From assembly GCA_964547525.1 (NCBI GenBank), contig CAZJOD010000217.1, positions 1-5,149 on the forward strand: 5,149 nucleotides of DNA, in the 5' to 3' direction. Made by a program: the position numbers and the translations under genes. Shown in pieces: positions 1-4,227 of the stretch. Below the pieces are notes generated by a model, which did not search any database, was not told the origin of the DNA, and worked only from the letters and a program-made list of their open reading frames with translations. How positions within the stretch are numbered: the stretch's first letter is position 1; each line of letters opens with the position of its first letter. The DNA is from CAZJOD01 sp964547525. Lineage in GTDB: Bacteria > Bacillota > Clostridia > JAAYHZ01.

Positions 1-288
1 GTTAAATACATTTCATCAATTTGTAATTATAGTAGGCTAAATTCTATACTTTCATATTGAAAATCACTTGCTACTTACATTAGCAAAATCAACCCCCCCA
101 TTTTCGTATATATAATAACCCGAACAAGGAGCGTAATGAAGCGGAATTGAGACACTTTTAAAATAGTTTAAAATGACTGATTTTATTGGAGTTTTCAAGA
201 GCAGAAGCTAAACCGCTTTGAATAGAATCAAGGTCGTTGATTTCGACTTCTCGTATTATATAGAATATTTGCAATCCTTTTCTTTATT
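1..288. other. gap downstream of argC with no convincing gene
   Basis: This stretch lies after the argC stop codon and holds no gene I can defend. Two overlapping minus-strand open frames are visible. One runs from a TTG at 274 to a TAA at 158 (38 codons, containing IREVEINDLDSIQ). The other ends at a TGA at 64-66 (about 45 codons, containing YYIYENGGVDFANVSSK) and crosses a run of seven G on that strand (93-99). Neither has a good start and neither was recognised, so they may be decayed coding sequence or chance. A small dyad (AATCAA, 5-base loop, TTGATT; 226-242) is present but no T-run follows it in the argC direction, so it is not a normal terminator. Confidence 0.5.
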
Positions 289-1344
289 TTAATATGGGTG
301 CAATCCAAGTCTCTTCAAACCAATAGTTTCATCAAGACCAAACATTAAATTCATATTCTGTATAGCAACATGAGCGCCACCTTTTCCAATGCTATCCAAC
401 ACACTGAATACCACAATTCGTCTTCTTTTTTCATCGACATCCAAACCGATGTGACAGAAATTTGTTCCTGAAACTGCTGCTACCCATGGATACGGTAAAT
501 ATTGCCAAGATGCTCCTTGTTCTTTCGGCAAGTCTATAATTTTTATGAAAAATTCATTCTTATAAAAATCTTTGTATAATGAAATCAATTCATCACGGTT
601 AACTTTTTTATTTGGAAAGCAGTGACAAATATCGAGTATACCTCTTGTAATAGGTACATAAGTTGTCGTGAAATGAACCATTACATTAGAACTATTTAAT
701 TGTCTTAATTCCTGTTCCATCTCATATGTATGCCTATGGTCAACTACATTATATGGAACTAAGTTGTTTGCTATCTCTGGATGATGAATTGCTCTGTCAG
801 TTTCCGCACCGGCTCCAGCTGTTCCTGAAAGTCCATCAACAATAATTTTTGTAGTATCTATCAGACCATGCTTGACTAAAGGAGTAAGACCAAGAATAGC
901 AGCCGATGAGTAACAACCTGGATTCGCTATAATCCTTGCTCTTTTTATTTCTTCCCGGTGGAGTTCTGGTATTCCATAAACGGCTTCCTCCACTATCTTC
1001 CAATCAGAATGTACTTTTCCGTAAATGCTTTCCCATTCTTCTTTATCCTTTAACCGAAAATCTGCACCTAAGTCAATAACTTTGGTTCCATTCTCTATTA
1101 ACCCTCTTGCTTGTTTCATAATTTGACCGGATGGAAGGGCTGCAAAAATCACATCACACGGTCTAACATCTTCAGGTTTAATAAATTTAAGATCCGAGCC
1201 ATATAAATTTTTGTGAAAAAATTCAACTGGTTTATCTCCTCTGCTGGTTATCCAATCTATTTCAACCTCCTGATGTTCCAGCAAAATGCGAATTGCCTCT
1301 CCACCCATATAGCCTGATGCACCATAGATTCCAACCTTTATCAT
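289..1344 (-). CDS. argC: N-acetyl-gamma-glutamyl-phosphate reductase
   Basis: ArgC catalyses the NADPH-dependent reduction of N-acetylglutamyl-5-phosphate to the semialdehyde, the third step of arginine and ornithine synthesis, in the cytoplasm. The 351-residue protein has the usual family length. Residues 1-20 carry the nucleotide-binding glycine motif (GASGYMGGE). The catalytic cysteine is C144 in ANPGCYSSAA, and SGTAGAGAETD (173-183) is the conserved substrate loop. HRH at 203-205 supplies the expected active-site histidine. The C-terminus (QNMNLMFGLDET, then GLHPY) is typical. ATG at 1344 is well supported by GGAG at 1357-1354, nine bases upstream. GCYSS replaces the common GCYPT, and the C-terminal half resembles the archaeal ArgC/LysY type more than the Bacillus type, by memory of family consensus only. 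No argJ, argB, argD or argF is adjacent. LysY (lysine pathway) is the main alternative, but no LysW or LysZ is visible. Confidence 0.93.
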   Translation of the reverse strand: MIKVGIYGASGYMGGEAIRILLEHQEVEIDWITSRGDKPVEFFHKNLYGSDLKFIKPEDVRPCDVIFAALPSGQIMKQARGLIENGTKVIDLGADFRLKDKEEWESIYGKVHSDWKIVEEAVYGIPELHREEIKRARIIANPGCYSSAAILGLTPLVKHGLIDTTKIIVDGLSGTAGAGAETDRAIHHPEIANNLVPYNVVDHRHTYEMEQELRQLNSSNVMVHFTTTYVPITRGILDICHCFPNKKVNRDELISLYKDFYKNEFFIKIIDLPKEQGASWQYLPYPWVAAVSGTNFCHIGLDVDEKRRRIVVFSVLDSIGKGGAHVAIQNMNLMFGLDETIGLKRLGLHPY

Positions 1345-1365
1345 TCAATACCACTCCATTTCAAA

Positions 1366-1464
1366 TCATTTTTTTCCTATAATAACTTCGCCAATCTTTT
1401 CACGATGAAGTGTACCCCAATCTTTTAACGGCTCCTTAAAATTTTTAAGAGTTTCCTTAATTTT
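1366..1464 (-). other. short open tail upstream of argC, unassigned
   Basis: A stretch of 32 sense codons followed by TGA, with no ATG start, lies between the broken DUF5050-type gene and argC, and ends 21 bases before the argC start codon. It reads in the same frame as the broken gene but is separated from it by two stop codons. The translation contains KEPLKDWGTLHREKIGEVII, which looks protein-like (mixed charged and hydrophobic residues). I do not recognise the family. It may be the C-terminal end of a lost gene whose front was deleted, or chance. No ribosome binding site serves it. Confidence 0.25.
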
Positions 1465-1466
1465 TT

Positions 1467-1764
1467 AATGATTCCACTGACATAATATGTATCAAACTAC
1501 ATGGGTATACCTTGCAAAGGCATCATTCAGCTTCTGTTGGTCGCTACCATCAGTGTTCATGCTGTAAAAACCACTGCTATGGCTGTAATAAATCCGTTCG
1601 CCGTGAATTACCGCATATTTGCCGTTGGCAATATTGTCTCTCTGAGCATTGTTGTTGAAGTGTTGTCTCTCGGAATATTGTCTACATGTGTGTTATTTCC
1701 ACAGCCGACCACCGTCATCACTATAAACATTGCCATTGGGATTATACATCACGCACTTTTTCAT
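1467..1764 (-). pseudogene. broken zinc-ribbon/DUF5050-type protein gene
   Basis: The minus strand encodes a decayed member of the clostridial family that joins an N-terminal zinc ribbon, often a membrane segment, and DUF5050 beta-propeller-like repeats. Reading starts at ATG 1764 with MKKCVMYNPNGNVYSDDGG, which resembles a zinc ribbon whose second cysteine pair has been lost. TAA at 1695-1693 stops it after 23 codons. Past the stop the same frame gives NIANGKYAVIHGERIYYS and GFYSMNTDGSDQQKLND, which match the DUF5050 repeat pattern closely (NIANGGYA, IYYS, LYKI.TDGSG..KL). A second stop (TGA 1494-1492) follows, but a shift of frame continues as DTYYVSG, as expected for the next repeat (VVGD.IYYV). 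Only about 95 codons of a normally several-hundred-residue protein remain. The family match is from memory of the consensus; the stops and frame change are seen directly. No function is likely to survive. Confidence 0.72.
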
Positions 1765-1772
1765 CTTTATTT

Positions 1773-1778
1773 CCTCCT
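1773..1778 (-). promoter_or_regulatory. perfect Shine-Dalgarno of the broken DUF5050-type gene
   Basis: AGGAGG stands eight bases before ATG 1764 on the minus strand. This confirms the strand and the original start of the broken gene and shows that its translation signal has not decayed. A 23-residue peptide could still be made from it. Confidence 0.7.
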
Positions 1779-1865
1779 ATCGTGCCTAAGCTAAATTACC
1801 AATCAGGTCAAATAATAGATTTATTAAGAATTTTAGAATACTGATAATTCAACTATGCATAATAC

Positions 1866-2741
1866 TTATAATCTACCACTTCTTATCTTGTTTATATAAT
1901 CCATAATACTGTCTTCTTCGTATTGTCTATAATAAAAATTAAAATATTCGCCTACTGCTAATGCCACTGTATGATATAGTTCACAAGCTTTAAAAATAGA
2001 TTCCCAGAAATTGTTATAATCACTGTCTGAATAAGTTTTCGTATATAACCTATAAAACTCAGACGGTAGAAATTTTTTGTAATATTTACCCATCTTACCC
2101 GTTGAAACAGAAAAGTCAGTTCGTGTGCCAATGTACCAATCAATCATCCCGTTCAACAATCTTCTAACAATTAGATTAAACATTTCCTTTGCATAAGGTA
2201 ATTCATCGCGTGCTATTCCTTTTGCGACATTATTAAGGCACCACCAAAAATCATTGCAATATGCGGTATATTCATCTTGATTAGGCTTCCTTACATGATA
2301 ATCCTCATCTGTTGGAAGTGGTATTTTCGGAAGGAAGTCATCTTTATCAAGCAATAGTTTTGTCAATTTATCTTCTGTAAAATTTTTTTCGGCTTCTACT
2401 TTAATTTCAATTCCTAAATCAATTCGATTTCCATCCTTAAATAACATAAGCCAAGCATAACGACGAGATGAATCATATTGCCCTCCCCCATACAATCCTG
2501 TTTTTACATCGTTCCAGTCTGGTTCTTGGACAATAGCAATTTCCCCGAATATTTTAATCCAGTTTTTATCCTCCAAAAAAGATTCTGTTTCGGTTACAAC
2601 AAAAACGACATCATAATCTTGGTACTTATCTTTCACCACATTCGGGTTAATACGTGAACCATTCATATAAACAGCCCTTATTCGCTCGTCATTATTTGCT
2701 ATTTCTAAAATTAAGTCAAACATTTCTTGTTCTGTTCTCAA
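1866..2741 (-). CDS. aminoglycoside 6-adenylyltransferase, ANT(6) family
   Basis: The family transfers AMP from ATP to the 6-hydroxyl of streptomycin, giving streptomycin resistance; members include AadK and AadE. The 291-residue length matches the family (about 280-300). The nucleotidyltransferase core is complete: GSRINPN at 28-34, the metal-binding pair D42 and D44 in QDYDVVFVV, and a likely third acidic residue D108 in GNRIDLGIEI. The family signatures YAWLMLF (95-101) and a helical C-terminal domain are present. The start is TTG (2741-2739), chosen because MRTEQEM is the usual N-terminus of this family and AGGCGG (2756-2751) sits nine bases upstream; the next ATG is six codons later and would lose this end. 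The gene stands alone, with no sat4 or aphA-3 partner, which fits a chromosomal AadK-like gene or a single captured gene. The family is sure; actual resistance and the exact subtype are inferred. Confidence 0.92.
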   Translation of the reverse strand: MRTEQEMFDLILEIANNDERIRAVYMNGSRINPNVVKDKYQDYDVVFVVTETESFLEDKNWIKIFGEIAIVQEPDWNDVKTGLYGGGQYDSSRRYAWLMLFKDGNRIDLGIEIKVEAEKNFTEDKLTKLLLDKDDFLPKIPLPTDEDYHVRKPNQDEYTAYCNDFWWCLNNVAKGIARDELPYAKEMFNLIVRRLLNGMIDWYIGTRTDFSVSTGKMGKYYKKFLPSEFYRLYTKTYSDSDYNNFWESIFKACELYHTVALAVGEYFNFYYRQYEEDSIMDYINKIRSGRL

Positions 2742-2750
2742 TTCAACACA

Positions 2751-2756
2751 CCGCCT
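2751..2756 (-). promoter_or_regulatory. Shine-Dalgarno deciding the TTG start of the ANT(6) gene
   Basis: AGGCGG on the minus strand lies nine bases before TTG at 2741. It supports the TTG codon over the ATG at 2723, which is too far from it to be served well. The mismatch in the motif and the TTG start together suggest modest translation. Confidence 0.6.
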
Positions 2757-2824
2757 AATATAAATTTTCTAATTTCATGTTCTATAAATAGTCTAAATTC
2801 ATACTTTTCATTAATAAGCAATAA

Positions 2825-2830
2825 ATTATA
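2825..2830 (-). promoter_or_regulatory. candidate -10 box for the ANT(6) gene
   Basis: A perfect TATAAT is present on the minus strand, with its downstream edge about 84 bases before the TTG start. No good -35 box lies 16-18 bases further upstream (the best is TGAAAT at 17 bases). In such AT-rich DNA a chance match is quite possible. It lies at the edge of the GC-rich island, so that insertion could have changed the original promoter. Confidence 0.3.
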
Positions 2831-2863
2831 AATGCTTCATAACCATTATTTCATAATCTCGCT

Positions 2864-2921
2864 AGAGACGCAGAGCCTTAGCAAGGTCTGTCGCTTAACG
2901 TTTTGCGTTCCTGACGTCTCT
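2864..2921. repeat. nested inverted repeats forming a branched fold
   Basis: Outer arms AGAGACG (2864-2870) and CGTCTCT (2915-2921) are perfect complements. They enclose one hairpin, CAGA-G-CCTT / AAGG-TCTG (2871-2890, three-base loop, one bulged G), and a second, AACG / CGTT (2897-2909, five-base loop). Together they could fold as a three-way junction in RNA or single-stranded DNA. No T-run follows on either strand, so it is not a standard terminator. It does not match any riboswitch or tRNA that I know. It overlaps the end of an open minus-strand frame, so some pairing could be incidental. Confidence 0.45.
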
Positions 2922-2988
2922 GAGCCAGTTCCAGGATACCGTGCTTACACCGCGAAGAGATGTTTTCCACGTACCTTGGGAAGCTTAT
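2878..2988 (-). other. 36-codon open frame in a GC-rich island, possible gene remnant
   Basis: Between stops at 2991-2989 and 2880-2878 the minus strand reads RYVENISSRCKHGILELAQR followed by a basic tail ending in SDRPC. The charged, helical character and the abrupt GC rise (64 of 120 bases in 2861-2980) suggest the C-terminal end of a gene brought in from elsewhere. There is no ATG; GTG at the V of YVEN is the only candidate start and has no ribosome binding site. I do not recognise the family. It could also be non-coding DNA that is open by chance because of its higher GC. Confidence 0.25.
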
Positions 2989-3084
2989 TTAATTACCACA
3001 CCTTAATTCATACCTTATTTTACCATGTAACATAATAAGAAGGCAACATCAATTCTCATATACTACAACCCACCTTCTGTACCA

Positions 3085-3096
3085 GTATTGTAGCAT
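3085..3096. repeat. 12-base direct repeat, left copy
   Basis: GTATTGTAGCAT occurs here and again at 3970-3981 in the same orientation, so the pair brackets the phospholipase C-like gene and its promoter. The flanking bases differ, so the match is exactly 12. In a window of this size roughly one such pair is expected by chance, so the flanking position is suggestive only. Confidence 0.3.
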
Positions 3097-3151
3097 ACCA
3101 TACAGGATCATCCCTATACGAGAGCGTTTTTTAGAATATTTTGATTGCTGT

Positions 3152-3179
3152 AACCGGGTACATTGAGATTATACCGGTT
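3152..3179. repeat. AACCGG dyad upstream of the phospholipase C-like gene
   Basis: AACCGG-G-TA (3152-3160) pairs with TACCGGTT (3172-3179) with one bulged base and an 11-base loop. It lies about 40 bases upstream of the proposed -35 box, a position suited to an activator or repressor site. It also falls inside a possible decayed minus-strand coding stretch, so it may be incidental. Confidence 0.3.
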
Positions 3180-3191
3180 GTGGTCGAAGAT

Positions 3192-3209
3192 AATATGGTT
3201 TCCCATATT
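3192..3209. promoter_or_regulatory. AATATGG dyad, candidate operator
   Basis: A perfect seven-base inverted repeat, AATATGG-TTTC-CCATATT, ends ten bases before the proposed -35 box of the gene at 3305. The position and symmetry fit a regulator binding site. No T-run follows it, so it is not a terminator for either strand. Which protein would bind is unknown. Confidence 0.35.
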
Positions 3210-3219
3210 TAAATTAAAC

Positions 3220-3249
3220 TTGCTACACTCTTCCATGATTTGGTACAAT
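3220..3249 (+). promoter_or_regulatory. candidate sigma-A promoter for the phospholipase C-like gene
   Basis: TTGCTA (3220-3225) and TACAAT (3244-3249) are separated by 18 bases and resemble the -35 and -10 boxes of the housekeeping sigma factor. The start codon lies 55 bases after the -10 box, leaving a short leader that contains the AGGAGG ribosome binding site. This is the best-spaced pair in the region, but AT-rich DNA gives other weak options. Confidence 0.45.
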
Positions 3250-3290
3250 ATGTTATTATACATATGATGCCTTGATATTAAATAACATTT

Positions 3291-3296
3291 AGGAGG
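3291..3296 (+). promoter_or_regulatory. perfect Shine-Dalgarno for the phospholipase C-like gene
   Basis: AGGAGG lies eight bases upstream of ATG 3305 and fixes this codon as the start. An ATG two bases either side is not available in frame, and the next in-frame ATG (residue 5) would be less well placed. Confidence 0.8.
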
Positions 3297-3304
3297 AATT
3301 TTAT

Positions 3305-3940
3305 ATGCCTCTTCCAATGATACACCTTGCTACTGCAAGAGAATATGCTAAGGATTTTTCCACATTATTAAATTGCCCAGAATTTTATTTAGGCAGTATA
3401 TCACCTGATGCTATTCACATGCGGGTAAATACCGAGAGAAAAGATAAAAATGTTACTCATTTACATGCAGAGGGAGATTCGTGGAAAGATAATGTATTAA
3501 AATTTTTGAAACAAAGTAAAACTAACCCCAATTATAATTTTTTATTAGGTTATGGGATCCATATATTAACTGATATTATTTGGCATGAAACAATATATAT
3601 TGCATTTAAACGGCAATATGAAAAAGATTCGAATCCATTGCAAGATATTAGGTGGGCATATTACAATGATACTGATCAGCTTGACTTTGAGCTATATGAA
3701 ATATGTGAATGGCGTAAAAATATATGGAATTTACTGAAAAAATCTGACCGCTGTTCTGTAGAAGGTATATTGAAAACAGATGAAATAATTGCTTGGAAAG
3801 ACCGTACCCTTCAATGGTTTAACAGAGGAGTCAGTCAGCATAAAAACCCCATAAAATACATCTCATTAGAAAACCTTCAAAGATTTATTCATGATTGTGC
3901 TAATAGCATAAAAACTATCTTAGAGTCCGAGGATCTTTAA
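3305..3940 (+). CDS. zinc-dependent phospholipase C family protein
   Basis: The 211-residue protein belongs to the Zn-dependent phospholipase C-like hydrolases (Pfam Zn_dep_PLPC). The opening MPLPMIHLATA is the usual start of the small intracellular branch. Likely metal ligands are in the expected order: H7, D35 and H38 in SPDAIH, H52 in THLH, then H86, D90 and H94 in IHILTDIIWHE. The C-terminal part (about 120-211) is mainly helical and contains no clear motif. There is no signal peptide, unlike the secreted Clostridium perfringens alpha-toxin, so a cytoplasmic hydrolase with an unknown, perhaps phosphoester or lipid, substrate is likely. ATG 3305 follows a perfect AGGAGG (3291-3296) at eight bases, so the start is firm and translation should be strong. 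It is monocistronic, with its own promoter and two dyads upstream. It is much more AT-rich (23% GC in 3541-3600) than the gene that follows. Family confidence is good; substrate is unknown. Confidence 0.85.
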   Translation: MPLPMIHLATAREYAKDFSTLLNCPEFYLGSISPDAIHMRVNTERKDKNVTHLHAEGDSWKDNVLKFLKQSKTNPNYNFLLGYGIHILTDIIWHETIYIAFKRQYEKDSNPLQDIRWAYYNDTDQLDFELYEICEWRKNIWNLLKKSDRCSVEGILKTDEIIAWKDRTLQWFNRGVSQHKNPIKYISLENLQRFIHDCANSIKTILESEDL

Positions 3941-3969
3941 ATATTAGATGCATTATAAGCGAAAGAGTG

Positions 3970-3981
3970 GTATTGTAGCAT
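3970..3981. repeat. 12-base direct repeat, right copy
   Basis: This is the second copy of GTATTGTAGCAT (first at 3085-3096), starting 30 bases after the stop codon of the phospholipase C-like gene. It is weak evidence for insertion or duplication because a pair this long is expected about once by chance in a window of this size. Confidence 0.3.
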
Positions 3982-4090
3982 TCACTGGCATAGTTATTCC
4001 AACCGTTCTCTTGCCAAAAAAACTTCCCCTTCGTTCTGCGTGCAATATATTTATTGTTTGTTTAATTTCTCTACAGTTTATGTCGAGGGT

Positions 4091-4106
4091 ACGGTTACCT
4101 AACCGT
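4091..4106. repeat. ACGGTTA/TAACCGT dyad
   Basis: A perfect seven-base inverted repeat with a two-base centre (ACGGTTA-CC-TAACCGT) lies about 46 bases upstream of the proposed -10 box of the AraC-kinase gene. The tiny centre makes it a better protein-binding site than an RNA hairpin. It could be an operator, or the trace of a mobile element end. Confidence 0.45.
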
Positions 4107-4109
4107 CCG

Positions 4110-4133
4110 TAGGCGTAGTGCCTATTTAAATAG
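4110..4133. repeat. overlapping TAGGC hairpin and 12-base palindrome
   Basis: TAGGC (4110-4114) pairs with GCCTA (4120-4124) across a five-base loop. CTATTTAAATAG (4122-4133), a perfect palindrome, overlaps its right arm, so the two folds exclude each other. They directly follow the dyad at 4091-4106. The mutually exclusive pairing is curious, but no known element is recognised and no T-run makes a terminator. Confidence 0.35.
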
Positions 4134-4148
4134 TGATATATAAAAGTT

Positions 4149-4157
4149 TGTTATAAT
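4149..4157 (+). promoter_or_regulatory. extended -10 promoter of the AraC-kinase gene
   Basis: TG-T-TATAAT is a full extended -10 element, which can work without a good -35 box; none is seen at the right distance. It lies about 70 bases before ATG 4228. The dyads at 4091-4133 sit just upstream, where a regulator could act. A TATAC-GTAAT-GTATA inverted repeat (4183-4197) lies just downstream and would overlap the start of the leader. Confidence 0.45.
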
Positions 4158-4182
4158 AGCAGTACAGGAAATGTTTTCACAA

Positions 4183-4197
4183 TATACGTAATGTATA
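4183..4197. promoter_or_regulatory. TATAC/GTATA dyad in the leader of the AraC-kinase gene
   Basis: An inverted repeat with five-base arms and a five-base centre lies between the extended -10 box and the start codon. A second short palindrome, CCGTACGG (4207-4214), abuts the ribosome binding site. Either could be an operator for autoregulation by the AraC-type domain, but AraC proteins usually bind asymmetric or direct-repeat sites, so this is speculative. Confidence 0.22.
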
Positions 4198-4214
4198 CTA
4201 AAACCACCGTACGG

Positions 4215-4221
4215 AAGGAGG
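4215..4221 (+). promoter_or_regulatory. Shine-Dalgarno of the AraC-kinase gene
   Basis: AAGGAGG ends six bases before ATG 4228 and fixes this codon as the start of the fusion protein. No other in-frame start nearby is as well served. Confidence 0.75.
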
Positions 4222-4227
4222 CAAACC

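Larger units (their letters stand above)
3056..3236 (-). other. possible frameshifted coding remnant before the plus-strand gene
   Basis: The minus strand reads from ATG 3236 as MEECSKFNLNMGNHIIFDHN and on through NVPGYSNQNILKNAL to a TAG at 3114-3116. Just before that stop, a one-base change of frame lets it continue as SYRDDPVWYATILVQKVG and CSI to a TGA at 3058-3056. The continuous protein-like character across the shift suggests one decayed gene end, but I do not recognise the family and no ribosome binding site serves the ATG. It overlaps the promoter of the plus-strand gene at 3305, so it is unlikely to be functional as it stands. Confidence 0.22.
3953..4150 (-). other. 65-codon open minus-strand frame, possible gene remnant
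   Basis: Bounded by TAA at 4153-4151 and TAA at 3955-3953, this frame reads RHYAYGRLGNRTLDINCREI, then KQTINILHAERRGSFFGKRT and ends VNATIPLFRL. The balanced, protein-like composition is unusual for random AT-rich DNA. It has no ATG near its beginning and no ribosome binding site, so it would have to be a 5'-truncated remnant. I do not recognise the family. The opposite strand is also open over much of this length (54 codons from ATG 3948), so I cannot be sure which, if either, was coding. Confidence 0.28.
3941..4227. other. intergenic region with dyads and an open minus-strand frame
   Basis: This stretch separates the phospholipase C-like gene from the AraC-kinase gene. No T-tailed hairpin follows the upstream stop codon. 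A minus-strand frame is open from 4150 to a TAA at 3953 (65 codons). A shorter plus-strand frame from ATG 3948 to TAG 4112 (54 codons, no ribosome binding site) lies opposite. The right end holds a tight series of inverted repeats (4091-4133) and then a promoter-like segment for the downstream gene. Each is described separately. Confidence 0.5.

Noticed and set aside
1501..1794. Plus-strand 97-codon open frame with hydrophobic stretches
   Set aside because: It is the antisense of the decayed DUF5050-type gene, which has a perfect ribosome binding site and recognisable repeat motifs on the minus strand. The plus frame has no ribosome binding site and its hydrophobicity is a by-product of the antisense reading.
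1958..2143. Minus-strand 61-codon open frame inside the ANT(6) gene
   Set aside because: It lies in another frame on the same strand, fully inside an intact gene with well-supported family motifs.
2864..2921. tRNA gene or T-box leader
   Set aside because: The branched fold has only two inner hairpins, no T-loop or CCA-like end, and no T-box sequence; spacing does not fit either.
2832..3035. Plus-strand 67-codon open frame across the GC-rich island
   Set aside because: It has no ribosome binding site and no recognisable motif, and it crosses an inverted-repeat structure and the candidate ANT(6) promoter. The higher GC alone explains the lack of stops.
3237..3317. Upstream extension of the minus-strand remnant to an ATG at 3317
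   Set aside because: This part is antisense to the ribosome binding site and start of the phospholipase C-like gene, so it is not a credible start.
3992..4021. TGGCA/TGCCA inverted repeat followed by A-run as a terminator
   Set aside because: The arms are only five bases with a loop of about 20, and the run is of A on the plus strand. Neither strand has the compact hairpin followed by T that a rho-independent terminator needs.
3948..4112. Plus-strand 54-codon frame after the phospholipase C-like gene
   Set aside because: No ribosome binding site precedes ATG 3948, and the minus strand over the same bases looks more protein-like. It is mentioned as a possibility, not called as a gene.
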